DNA from: Nitrospira_E sp052156535
Lineage (GTDB): Bacteria > Nitrospirota > Nitrospiria > Nitrospirales > UBA8639
Length of the DNA: 64,000 nucleotides
Direction of reading: 5' to 3'
Assembly: GCF_052156535.1 (NCBI RefSeq)
Contig: NZ_JBQKUP010000044.1
Location: 62,001 to 126,000 of the forward strand
Shown here: piece after piece, positions 42,825 through 51,304 of the stretch
Numbering within the stretch: the first letter of the stretch is position 1
Layout of the letters: each line of letters opens with the position of its first letter
The notes under the pieces: model-generated
Database searches by the model: none
Told to the model about the DNA's origin: nothing
Seen by the model: only the letters and a program-made list of their open reading frames with translations
Position numbers and translations under genes: made by a program

Positions 42825-43577
42825 GTGAGGGAGCGTGTGAAGAAAAAACACGAGGAGCATGAAAATCACGAACGATGGCTGGTCTCGTATGCGGATTTTA
42901 TAACCTTGTTGTTTGCCTTTTTTGTTGTGATGTATTCGGTGTCGTCTGTCAATGAAGGGAAGTTCAAGGTTCTCAGTGAATCTCTGGTGAGCTCCTTTAA
43001 CAACAAAAAGACGGTCGGGGAACTTTCAATTGTGAATCTTCCCATAAACAAAAATATCCCCATTCAGGTAAAAGCGAAAACTTCTTCAGCGGAAAATGCC
43101 CGGGCCTTTCTCAACGTGGCCAATGCCATTACTGCAGCGAACATTCCTCAAGGGGTACAAATCACCACGACGGAACATGGGTTGAATATTCGGATCAAAG
43201 ACGATGCCTTGTTTCAAAGTGGAAGTGCCAGGCTGAATCCACAAATCATAGAATTTATCGATCTCATTGCCGCTCTCGTCAAAGAGTTGCCCAATCGTAT
43301 TTCCGTTGAAGGGCATACGGACAATCAGCCGATTCGATCATCTCTGTATCCCTCCAATTGGGATCTTTCTACTGCGCGGGCCAATACCTTGGTCCGATAT
43401 TTGATCGACCAGCATCATCTTGCTGATTACCGGTTGTCTTCAACCGGTTATGCAGGGACCCGTCCAGTTGAGTTAAATGATACACCACAGGGACAAGCCT
43501 CTAACCGTCGAGTAGAACTCATTGTGCTGAGGGATATCCGTTCCGATACTGAATCCTCACACCCCTACCTTCCCTAG
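42825..43577 (+). CDS. motB: Flagellar motor stator subunit MotB
   Basis: MotB anchors the stator to peptidoglycan and provides the ion-binding aspartate. The 250-residue product has a charged N-terminus, one membrane helix holding Asp24 (SYADFITLLFAFFVVMYS), a linker, and an OmpA-like peptidoglycan-binding domain (EGHTDNQPI, LSTARANTLVRYL). The GTG start at 42825 is the first of two GTG codons. It ends the chemotaxis/motor operon. Confidence 0.95.
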   Translation: MRERVKKKHEEHENHERWLVSYADFITLLFAFFVVMYSVSSVNEGKFKVLSESLVSSFNNKKTVGELSIVNLPINKNIPIQVKAKTSSAENARAFLNVANAITAANIPQGVQITTTEHGLNIRIKDDALFQSGSARLNPQIIEFIDLIAALVKELPNRISVEGHTDNQPIRSSLYPSNWDLSTARANTLVRYLIDQHHLADYRLSSTGYAGTRPVELNDTPQGQASNRRVELIVLRDIRSDTESSHPYLP

Positions 43578-43905
43578 TAATTATTCCACGATTCGACAAC
43601 AATTTTAGACCATCGGTTGATCCGATTTCTGCCTTTCGCTAGGCAGGATCAGGCCTATGAGGAAAGTAATGCCGGTAGGTGTCGTGTGCTGCCCGGGACT
43701 ACAACGCTGGCAGTTTTAGGCAAGGACGGCTCAATAGGCAACAATTGCCATTTCGCACTCACTGGTGCCAGGTTTGTGGAATGAAAGGTCCCCCTTCGTA
43801 GAAAAACTTTCCACTTCAGTCTCTCTTTCCATCAAAATTCGACTCCGTCTCTTATTGGCACATGCGTTGCAGAATTTCTCAGGTATTCACGTCAAGGAGG
43901 GTGCA
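43578..43905. other. Intergenic stretch with a hairpin, before flgF
   Basis: A perfect 6-base stem, CTGCCT at 43629-43634 against AGGCAG at 43641-43646, has a TTCGCT loop. A GGCAA/TTGCC hairpin lies about 100 bases further on. There is no T-run after either. The in-frame extension upstream of flgF (from 43765) is not convincing as coding sequence. Confidence 0.45.
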
Positions 43906-44625
43906 ATGAACCGAGGCATCTATCCGCCCTTAGCCGGGGCGATTACACTTGAACACCGCATGGAAGTCCTTTCTCATAATATTGGGAATGTGAATACGAC
44001 AGGGTTTAAGAAGGACAAACCGGTCTTCGCAACCATTCTGGGACAGACCTCAGGGCCTTCGGTGGCCGGAATAGATTTGTTTCCTTTGATGGATGCGCTT
44101 CCGCCGGATCGATCGCAAGGCACCTTGCATCAGACCGGGGAACCGTTGGATATAGGGCTGGAGGGCGATGGGTTTTTGGTCGCCCAAACATCAGATGGAT
44201 TGCGGTATTACCGTGGTGGAAAATTGTATAGGAATCCGAACGGAAACTTAGTCACCCATACCGGTGATCCACTTATGGGAAAGAAAGGACTCGTTACCCT
44301 TCCTCCTGGGGAGGTCATGATTGGCGCTGATGGGACACTTTCCGTCAATAATCAGGTCGTAGACAAGTTACGGTTGGAAAAGATTTCCGATGGACAAGAA
44401 ACAGCCAAGGTGGGCAATTTGTTCTGGACCGTTCCAGCTCAGAGTGTCCCGGATAAGCAGACGACGGTTCATCAGGGCATGTTGGAACAATCCAACGTCA
44501 ATCCGGCCCTGGATATGGTTGAGTTGATCAAAGTGACCAGAGAATACGAACAAATGCAAAAAGCGATTAAAGCCATGGATGAACTAGCCGCCCAAGCCAT
44601 ACAAGCGGGCCGGGTTCAAGGGTAA
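43906..44625 (+). CDS. flgF: Flagellar proximal rod protein FlgF
   Basis: FlgF forms part of the proximal rod. From ATG 43906, behind AAGGAGG, the product is 239 residues. It has the rod-protein N-terminal motif LSHNIGNVNTTGFKKDKP and the C-terminal SNVNPALDMVELIKVTREYEQMQKAI. It resembles FlgG but is shorter and lacks its longer central domain. FlgG follows, as usual. The longer frame from 43765 would add 47 residues unlike the family. Confidence 0.9.
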   Translation: MNRGIYPPLAGAITLEHRMEVLSHNIGNVNTTGFKKDKPVFATILGQTSGPSVAGIDLFPLMDALPPDRSQGTLHQTGEPLDIGLEGDGFLVAQTSDGLRYYRGGKLYRNPNGNLVTHTGDPLMGKKGLVTLPPGEVMIGADGTLSVNNQVVDKLRLEKISDGQETAKVGNLFWTVPAQSVPDKQTTVHQGMLEQSNVNPALDMVELIKVTREYEQMQKAIKAMDELAAQAIQAGRVQG

Positions 44626-44720
44626 TCCAAAACAGGGATGAGAAATGTCCCAGGACCCTATTGCTGTATTAACAGTTTCTCGGGGCAAGCGAACACGGAT
44701 AAAAAGGGGGAGCGACCACA

Positions 44721-45512
44721 ATGATTCGAGCGATGCATACCGCATCAACTGGCATGTTTGCCCAACAACTTAATATTGACACGATTGCGAACAATCTCGC
44801 CAATGTGAATACGACAGGGTTTAAACGAAGTCGCGCAGAATTTGCGGATCTCCTTTATCAAATTTCCCGTTTGCCTGGCGCGAGTGCTTCGAATGTTGGG
44901 GTCTTTCCTGTGGGGATGCAGGTCGGATTAGGTGTGAGGCCGGTAACCGTGGCGAAGGAATATGTGCAAGGAAGCCTCAAGCAAACCACGAATCCCTTGG
45001 ATTTGGCGATAGAAGGGGTGGGATTTTTTCAAGTCACACGCCCGGATGGGACCACGATGTATACCCGGGCTGGATCCTTTAAACAAGACAGTACGGGTAA
45101 TGTGGTTTCGGGTGACGGCGATCAGCTCATTCCGAGCATTACCATTCCGTCCGGAGCACTCCAAGTCGATATTGGGCAGGATGGAACCGTGTCCGCGTTG
45201 CTGCCCGGGGTGTCCCAAGCCACCCAGGTTGGGCAAATCCAATTGGTCAGATTTGATAATCCGTCTGGTTTGATTGCGCAAGGCAATAATTTATTTTCAG
45301 AGAGTTCGTCTTCGGGTCCTGCACAACAGGGGACACCTGGCTTTTCAACCGGATTTGGAAATATACAGCAAGGATTCCTTGAAATATCTAATGTGAATAT
45401 TGCCGATGAAATGGTCAATATGATCATTGCCCAACGGGCCTATGAACTGAATGCGAAGGCCATTCAGGCATCGGACGATATGATGCAGGTTGTGAACGGA
45501 CTCAGACGTTAG
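44721..45512 (+). CDS. flgG: Flagellar distal rod protein FlgG
   Basis: FlgG builds the distal rod. The 263-residue product is canonical: MIRAMHTASTGM, IANNLANVNTTGFKRSRAEF, then the central domain, and the C-terminal NVNIADEMVNMIIAQRAYELN. The length is standard. It lies between flgF and the P-ring assembly gene flgA, the usual order. Confidence 0.97.
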   Translation: MIRAMHTASTGMFAQQLNIDTIANNLANVNTTGFKRSRAEFADLLYQISRLPGASASNVGVFPVGMQVGLGVRPVTVAKEYVQGSLKQTTNPLDLAIEGVGFFQVTRPDGTTMYTRAGSFKQDSTGNVVSGDGDQLIPSITIPSGALQVDIGQDGTVSALLPGVSQATQVGQIQLVRFDNPSGLIAQGNNLFSESSSSGPAQQGTPGFSTGFGNIQQGFLEISNVNIADEMVNMIIAQRAYELNAKAIQASDDMMQVVNGLRR

Positions 45513-45523
45513 AGGATAAGATT

Positions 45524-46279
45524 TTGAAGATCATCATGATATTTTTGGGATTGTTCCTGTGCGGGAATGGATGGGGGACATTTGGAGGAATGTCCTGGGC
45601 GGAAGGCCCAGTCTCATCATCACCTGTCCGTCCGGATACTCAGTCGTTGGATGGAAGAGATTTCGAACGGGTGATCCTGGCGGAACTGAAACGTCGCTAT
45701 GGACGTTTGCAGCATCAGGTGTCGTTTCGGGTATTGTTCCCCAAACAAGGGGTTGAGGTTCCCAAAGGAAAAATCCAGCTTGAGATTGGAGACTGGTCAG
45801 GGGGCGGGAGGACAGGACGACGTGCCTTTCGAGTTGGCATTTTTGTGAATCAGCAATTTCTCCGAACGGTGAATGTTGTGGGGGAGGTGAAGGCCCAAGT
45901 CGAAGTGGCGACACCCATACGCTGGTTGAAACCCAAAGAGGTGGTGACCGGCGAGGACCTGTCTGTGATGCTGGTGGATGCCCCTTCACTGACTCATGAT
46001 TTTATTCTTGATCTTGACGAAGTGATAGGGAAACAGGTCTTACGTCCATTGCCACCAAGACAACCGATTCGAAAAATCATGTTGGACTATCCGCCGATGA
46101 TTCATAAAGGCGATCGGGTGATGATTGAGGTCAGGGGTGATGGTCTGCTGGTTCAGACCGTGGGAATTGCCAAAGCGGCTGGTAAAAAAGGAGAAACTAT
46201 TCCTGTTAAAAATCAGACATCGGGCCGGGAGGTGTTGGGTACCGTTTTGGCATCGGGACTCGTGGAGGTAGGATTTTGA
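45524..46279 (+). CDS. flgA: Flagellar P-ring assembly chaperone FlgA
   Basis: FlgA is a periplasmic chaperone for P-ring assembly by FlgI. The 251-residue product has a signal-like N-terminus (hydrophobic to about residue 20) and the C-terminal SAF-like domain with RWLKPKEVVTGEDLSVM and NQTSGREVLGTV. The TTG start at 45524 is 7 bases after AGAGGA; ATG 45536 is an alternative. Its stop overlaps the flgH start. Confidence 0.9.
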   Translation: MKIIMIFLGLFLCGNGWGTFGGMSWAEGPVSSSPVRPDTQSLDGRDFERVILAELKRRYGRLQHQVSFRVLFPKQGVEVPKGKIQLEIGDWSGGGRTGRRAFRVGIFVNQQFLRTVNVVGEVKAQVEVATPIRWLKPKEVVTGEDLSVMLVDAPSLTHDFILDLDEVIGKQVLRPLPPRQPIRKIMLDYPPMIHKGDRVMIEVRGDGLLVQTVGIAKAAGKKGETIPVKNQTSGREVLGTVLASGLVEVGF

Positions 46280-46977
46280 GCAATGACGTGTTGGGGGCGA
46301 AGTCCTGGGCGTGGGGAGTCCTGCTGATGGCGATCGTGTTTAGCGGGGTCGGATGCGCCAAGGAAAAGACGATGAGACAGGTCGAATCTGAGTCGAATCT
46401 TCTTGAAAAGAGTCCGCCATCCTCCATGGGGTCACTCTGGGACCCGGGGAACGGACGAGCGTACATGTTTGAAGATAGGCGGGCGGGTCGAATCGGGGAC
46501 ATTGTCGTAGTGCAAATTGTCGAACAACACAAGGGTTCCAAAAAAGCCAACACGAAAGCAGACCGGGATTCCAGCCTGTCAGCTGGAGTAAGTGGGGGAC
46601 TTTTCGGGATTAACACCCTCAGCCAGAAGTTTGCAGAATATTTTAATATTGATGCTGGGACTTCCCATGAATTTGAGGGTGACGGATCGACGAGCCGGGA
46701 AGATACCTTGACGGGCACCATTGCCGCCAATGTCATTGAAGTCTTTCCCAACGGTGACCTCCGGATTCGGGGGAAACGGGAGGTTACGGTTAATAGTGAA
46801 AAGCAAACCATGACCATTAAGGGCATTGTCCGCCGGATCGATCTGGATACGCAGAACATGGTGTTGTCATCCAAAGTCGCTGATGCAGAAATTTCTTATA
46901 CCGGATTAGGAGTGGTGGACGATGTTCAGAGGCCGGGATGGGCCACCAGGATTTTTGACTGGTTGACGCCGTTTTAA
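46276..46977 (+). CDS. flgH: Flagellar L-ring lipoprotein FlgH
   Basis: FlgH forms the outer-membrane L-ring. The 233-residue product has a lipoprotein signal with a cysteine in SGVGCAKE. Family blocks RIGDIVVVQIVEQ, DGSTSREDTLTGTIAANV and NGDLRIRGKREVTVNSEKQ follow. The TTG start overlaps the flgA stop by 3 bases (TTGA). L-ring presence indicates a diderm cell envelope. Confidence 0.95.
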   Translation: MSNDVLGAKSWAWGVLLMAIVFSGVGCAKEKTMRQVESESNLLEKSPPSSMGSLWDPGNGRAYMFEDRRAGRIGDIVVVQIVEQHKGSKKANTKADRDSSLSAGVSGGLFGINTLSQKFAEYFNIDAGTSHEFEGDGSTSREDTLTGTIAANVIEVFPNGDLRIRGKREVTVNSEKQTMTIKGIVRRIDLDTQNMVLSSKVADAEISYTGLGVVDDVQRPGWATRIFDWLTPF

Positions 46978-47024
46978 GTCATTCGGGGATGAGGTTATAT
47001 TTTATTTTGATCTAATGGGGGAAT

Positions 47025-48242
47025 GTGGTGATTCGTCCATCATCTTTCAGAAATGGCAGAAAACCTTCAAGGAAATCCGGAGGAGCATGGGTTTCTGGAT
47101 GGGGTGTCGTCTTGGTTTTGATCGGTGGATGCCTCATGGTCAGTGCCAGTGCGGTCATCTTACCGGGAGAAATTCAGGCGGCCCGCATCAAAGATATCGC
47201 CTCCATTGAAGGCGTGCGGGAAAACCAGTTAGTCGGGTATGGCTTGATTGTTGGTCTGGACCGGACGGGGGATTCCGTCGTCGGTGGTCAATTTACGGCG
47301 CAAGCCATTATTTCCATGTTGAATACCATGGGGCTCAAACTCAATATCGATCCCATTCAATTGTTAACAAAAAATACCGCATCGGTGATGGTGACCGCCA
47401 AATTGCCCCCGTTCGCGAGACCCGGCATGAAATTGGATGTGCAGGTCTCCTCCATGGCCAATGCCAAAAGTTTGCGGGGGGGAACGTTGTTGTTGACCCC
47501 GCTGAAAGCAGCCAATCAACAGGTGTATGCTGTCGCCCAAGGGCCGCTCTCCACATCGGGATTTGAAGCTGGTGCTGGAGGGACTACAGTGAAGAAAAAT
47601 CAACAATCCGGGGGGATTATTCCCGGTGGAGCGATTGTCGAACGAGCGGTGGATGTGGACATGCAAGCGTGGGAGAAATTTTCGTTGACCATGCACCAGG
47701 CCGATTTCATCACGGCATTGCGGGTGTCTGAAGCCATTAATGCTCATCTTGGGGATGGTGTGGCCTCGGCGGTCAATTCCGGACAGATTCACGTGGGGAT
47801 TCCCGAACGGTTCCAGGGCAAGATCGTCCAAATGATTGCTGCGGTTGAAGGGCTGGATGTGAATGTGGACGTCCTGGCCAAGGTCGTGGTGAACGAACGA
47901 ACGGGAACGATTGTCATGGGTGAACATGTCCGGTTGGCGAGAATGGCCATTTCCCATGGCGATCTCACGATCAAGGTGGGAACGCAGTTTAATGTCTCTC
48001 AACCAGAGACAGCCTTTATCGGGCGGGGAGCACAGGGTGCCGGTAGAACGGTAGTGACTCCGGATGTCCAAACCGATGTGCAAGAAGAGGATGGTCGAGT
48101 CATTCAAGTAGACAGTTCCGTGACGCTTGGGGATTTGGTAAAGGCGTTGAATTCATTGGGTGTTACTCCTCTCGATTTGGTCGCCGTCCTAACGGCGGCT
48201 AAGGCAGCGGGTGCCCTCCAGGCCGACTTGGAGTTGATCTAG
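47025..48242 (+). CDS. flgI: Flagellar P-ring protein FlgI
   Basis: FlgI forms the periplasmic P-ring. The 405-residue product has an arginine-rich signal peptide (hydrophobic core about residues 26-45, likely cleavage near IQAA). Family motifs RIKDIASIEGVRENQLVGYG, GLDRTGDS and ASVMVTAKLPPFARPG follow. The GTG start at 47025 has a second GTG right after it. FlgI, FlgH and FlgA together complete the ring set. Confidence 0.97.
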   Translation: MVIRPSSFRNGRKPSRKSGGAWVSGWGVVLVLIGGCLMVSASAVILPGEIQAARIKDIASIEGVRENQLVGYGLIVGLDRTGDSVVGGQFTAQAIISMLNTMGLKLNIDPIQLLTKNTASVMVTAKLPPFARPGMKLDVQVSSMANAKSLRGGTLLLTPLKAANQQVYAVAQGPLSTSGFEAGAGGTTVKKNQQSGGIIPGGAIVERAVDVDMQAWEKFSLTMHQADFITALRVSEAINAHLGDGVASAVNSGQIHVGIPERFQGKIVQMIAAVEGLDVNVDVLAKVVVNERTGTIVMGEHVRLARMAISHGDLTIKVGTQFNVSQPETAFIGRGAQGAGRTVVTPDVQTDVQEEDGRVIQVDSSVTLGDLVKALNSLGVTPLDLVAVLTAAKAAGALQADLELI

Positions 48243-48299
48243 ACCAGGATCTGAAGAGGGCAGGTTGATCATGACTGTCTGGCGGAAAGGATGAGATCT

Positions 48300-48656
48300 A
48301 TGAGTGCTGACATGTTCCCTATGGATATGACGAGTCTCTCACACTCCGTCACCACTGGGAGGATAGATCGGGTGGAAGATTCTGTTCGTCGAGGAGAATT
48401 ACTGCGTGCGAGTCAGGAATTTGAATCCTATTTTTTGTCCTATCTGATGAAGGTGATGCGAGAGACTGTCCCCAAAGGCGAGTTCACAGCCAACCCCATG
48501 GGGGAAATGTATTATTCCTTTTATGACGAAGAAATTGGCAAACGTGCCGCTCAGGCTGGAGGGATTGGCCTTTCTGCGTATGTGTTGGACACGGTGGCCA
48601 GGAATGAAGACCTCACACGTTCTCCCACCTCAGGTCCCCCTTTTTTGAAATCTTGA
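48300..48656 (+). CDS. flgJ: Rod-binding protein FlgJ without muramidase domain
   Basis: This 118-residue protein corresponds to the N-terminal rod-cap domain of FlgJ (ASQEFESYFLSYLMKVMRETVP and YYSFYDEEIGKRAAQAGGIGLS). The muramidase half found in enterobacteria is absent, as is common outside the gammaproteobacteria. ATG 48300 has AAAGG nine bases upstream; ATG 48291 is the longer alternative. It sits between flgI and flgM. Confidence 0.88.
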   Translation: MSADMFPMDMTSLSHSVTTGRIDRVEDSVRRGELLRASQEFESYFLSYLMKVMRETVPKGEFTANPMGEMYYSFYDEEIGKRAAQAGGIGLSAYVLDTVARNEDLTRSPTSGPPFLKS

Positions 48657-48665
48657 GAGGTTCTG

Positions 48666-48693
48666 TAAAGTTTAACGGCGTTGCTTCCGATAC
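48666..48693 (+). promoter_or_regulatory. Candidate sigma-28 (FliA) promoter for flgM
   Basis: TAAA at 48666-48669 and TCCGATAC at 48686-48693 are 16 bases apart, 25 bases before flgM. FliA-dependent expression of its own anti-sigma factor is standard in other flagellates. The -10 is the same octamer as in the site at 31904. Confidence 0.55.
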
Positions 48694-48717
48694 ATACAGA
48701 GAAGGAGGCATGATGCC

Positions 48718-49038
48718 ATGACCATACGGGGCCTTGATCCCAGTGGAGAGCTGGGGAAACTATTTTTTCACGTCCAAGCTAAAAACCTTCAGACGCAGGA
48801 GGCCAGCCCACCAAGCGCCACCCAGCGTCCTTCGTCTGCTGATCCTGTTGATCTTTCCGTTTTGGCGCAGGAAATTCGCGACTATTCCACTCGAGTAGCG
48901 CAGGTTCCTGAGCTGAGAGAGGAGAAAATCAGGCGTATTAAGGAGGTATTGGAGGCGGGGGCACAATTGGCGACCTCAAGTCAGGTGGCTGATGCCTTGA
49001 CCCGAGAGACGATTCTTAACGAGCTGGGCTCGAAATAA
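48718..49038 (+). CDS. flgM: Anti-sigma-28 factor FlgM
   Basis: FlgM holds FliA inactive until it is exported through the finished hook-basal body. The 106-residue product has a disordered, Pro/Ser-rich N-terminal half. The C-terminal FliA-binding part has VAQVPELREEKIRRIKEVLE and ALTRETILNELGSK. GAAGGAGG precedes the start. It lies between flgJ and flgN, the usual late-operon position. Confidence 0.88.
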   Translation: MTIRGLDPSGELGKLFFHVQAKNLQTQEASPPSATQRPSSADPVDLSVLAQEIRDYSTRVAQVPELREEKIRRIKEVLEAGAQLATSSQVADALTRETILNELGSK

Positions 49039-49071
49039 ACATCTGATGTTCATAAGAGAAATGGCTGACCG

Positions 49072-49569
49072 ATGATTCATCCCCAATCGGCAACGTGGGA
49101 ACGGTTGCTGGAAATGTTGGCTGAAGCCCAATCGGTGTTTCAGCAGTATGGTGTGTTGCTTTTTCAAGAAGCCCACAGCCTTCGGATCATGGATCGGCCA
49201 AAGTTGGTCGAGGTAAACAGTCAGAAGGAACAAACGTTGGAGGCGATGTGTCAGTTGGAGCAGCAGGTAGAGCGTGAACTTCATCGGTTGGCAGGGTCCG
49301 CCGCACACGAGTCAATTTGGAGTTGGTTGAAAGCCGTTCCGGACCCACGGGCACAATTGGCACAAGGAATGTTGACGGACCTTCTTCGGCTGGCGCGTTT
49401 GATCCAGGAACAAGGGAAAAAGAATGAAGCCCTGATTCGCCCGATCCATCAAAGGGTCCGTGAGGCGGTTCAGGTTATGTATGCAGGGTTAGGTACCGGT
49501 CCGGTATATCAGGGATCCGGAATATTACATTTTCCTTCGGTTCCTAGCTCGGTCCATCTCCAGGGATAG
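49072..49569 (+). CDS. flgN: Flagellar export chaperone FlgN
   Basis: FlgN is the cytosolic chaperone of the hook-filament junction proteins FlgK and FlgL. The 165-residue product is almost wholly helical, has the family feature of a long coiled coil (LLEMLAEAQSVFQQYGVLL onward), and precedes flgK by 8 bases. Family sequence is weakly conserved, so context carries much of the call. Confidence 0.82.
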   Translation: MIHPQSATWERLLEMLAEAQSVFQQYGVLLFQEAHSLRIMDRPKLVEVNSQKEQTLEAMCQLEQQVERELHRLAGSAAHESIWSWLKAVPDPRAQLAQGMLTDLLRLARLIQEQGKKNEALIRPIHQRVREAVQVMYAGLGTGPVYQGSGILHFPSVPSSVHLQG

Positions 49570-49576
49570 GAGTCTT

Positions 49577-51223
49577 ATGGCGGGCATCAGTGACATCTTT
49601 AATATCGCGCGTTCCGGAATTCGTGCCAACCAACAAGGGCTCGCGACCACATCCCATAACATCGCCAACATTAATACCAAAGGCTATTCCAGGCAGGAAG
49701 TCGTCCTTGAGACTGCGCGGCCGGCTGAAGGGACGATTGGGACCGGAGTCCGGGTTGCCGCCATTCGTCAATCCGTCGATGATTTCCTGGAAAACCAGTT
49801 GACCTCCGTCAATGAGGATCTTGGATCTATAACCGCCAGAAATAATTACTTGGTTCAAGCGGATGGTATTTTTACCGAAACGGATAATTCCGGACTATCG
49901 TTTAGTCTGACGGAGTTTTTCAATGCGGTTCGGGATTTGGCGACGAATCCGGAAAGTACCATACAGCGGACAGTGCTGTTGGCAAAGGGGCAATCCCTCA
50001 CGGACCAGTTTGTGACGGTGTCTCAAGGATTAAATCAAATCCGCCTAGATGCCGATGGGGAAATTGGCAGGCATGTCGATACTATTAATGGATTGGCCAC
50101 AAAGATTGCCTCTCTGAATGATGTCATTTTTAAAACCGAATCCAGTGGACGTGATGCGCTGGATTTACTGGATCAACGAAGGGTCCTCATTAATGATTTG
50201 GCGGGTTTGGTCAATATTGAGCAGGTGCCTCTGAACGATGGCATCGGCATTAATGTCGGAGGCCAACTCTTGGTAGCGGGTAATCACGCCAATGCGCTGT
50301 CGACCGAAGCGGATCCGGACAATCCTCCAATGCATGATGTAACTTTTGTGCGCAGTGACGGGAGTGAGTTCTCAATTTCCCACAATATTCATGGAGGAAA
50401 AATCGGCGGATTACTCGCCCAGCGTGATGGGGATATGGTGAAATTTCAAGACCAGGTGGATCGATTGGCCGCCGTTTTGGTTAATGAATTTAATCAACAG
50501 CATCAGGCCGGGTATGGCCTGGATGGCACCACGAATAATAATTTCTTCTCCGCCTTAAGTCCTCAAGCTCCTCTGGCCCATGACCGGAATACGGGAAGTG
50601 CCACCGGGAGTTCAGTCACGATTGCAGATCCCACTCTGGCGACCTTTCAGGGTTATGAGGTGCAGTTTTCCGGGGCCTCTGCCTATTCTGTGGTCAATAC
50701 GGCGACCGGTGCGACCGTGACATCTGGTGCGTATACCTCCGGATCGCCACTGAGTTTTGATGGCTTAGATGTCGTGATTAACGGTACGCCGGCTGCCGGG
50801 GATGTGTTTTATGTCAATGCTCAAAAAGGCGCGGCCCGGCAATTTGGTGTGGCCCTCTCGGATACGGATAAGATCGCCGCCGCTTCTACGGTGGCAGGAA
50901 TTCCCGGAAATAACACCAATGCATTAAATCTGGTGGCTATTCATACGAATCGTCACCTGGACCTTGGGAATGTGACACTCAATGATTACCACACGATAAC
51001 GATTGGAGATGTCGGGAGTGCCACTCAGCAATCGACACAGGCGCTACATAGTAAACAGCTTGAAATTGATCAATTGACGGCATTGAGAGAAAGTGTCTCC
51101 GGGGTTTCATTGGATGAGGAATTGACCAATCTCCTAAGTTTCCAACGCTCATTCGAAGCCTCAGCCCGGATGATTACGGTAGCGGATGAATTGATGCAGA
51201 CGATGCTGGCGATGGGTCGCTAA
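49577..51223 (+). CDS. flgK: Hook-filament junction protein FlgK (HAP1)
   Basis: FlgK is the first hook-associated protein at the hook-filament junction. The 548-residue product has the canonical N-terminus (SDIFNIARSGIRANQQGLATTSHNIANINTKGYSRQEV) and C-terminus (LDEELTNLLSFQRSFEASARM). A central insert (about residues 345-430), with YSVVNTATGATVTSGAY and SFDGLDVVINGTPAAGD, closely resembles one in FlgL. AGGAG precedes the ATG. Confidence 0.95.
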   Translation: MAGISDIFNIARSGIRANQQGLATTSHNIANINTKGYSRQEVVLETARPAEGTIGTGVRVAAIRQSVDDFLENQLTSVNEDLGSITARNNYLVQADGIFTETDNSGLSFSLTEFFNAVRDLATNPESTIQRTVLLAKGQSLTDQFVTVSQGLNQIRLDADGEIGRHVDTINGLATKIASLNDVIFKTESSGRDALDLLDQRRVLINDLAGLVNIEQVPLNDGIGINVGGQLLVAGNHANALSTEADPDNPPMHDVTFVRSDGSEFSISHNIHGGKIGGLLAQRDGDMVKFQDQVDRLAAVLVNEFNQQHQAGYGLDGTTNNNFFSALSPQAPLAHDRNTGSATGSSVTIADPTLATFQGYEVQFSGASAYSVVNTATGATVTSGAYTSGSPLSFDGLDVVINGTPAAGDVFYVNAQKGAARQFGVALSDTDKIAAASTVAGIPGNNTNALNLVAIHTNRHLDLGNVTLNDYHTITIGDVGSATQQSTQALHSKQLEIDQLTALRESVSGVSLDEELTNLLSFQRSFEASARMITVADELMQTMLAMGR

Positions 51224-51304
51224 CCTTCTTGATGAGACAACCACCTGAGAGTAAGTCATCATTGATGACCGGTCGAAATCTGTCGGATAAGGACGAACAA
51301 TCGT

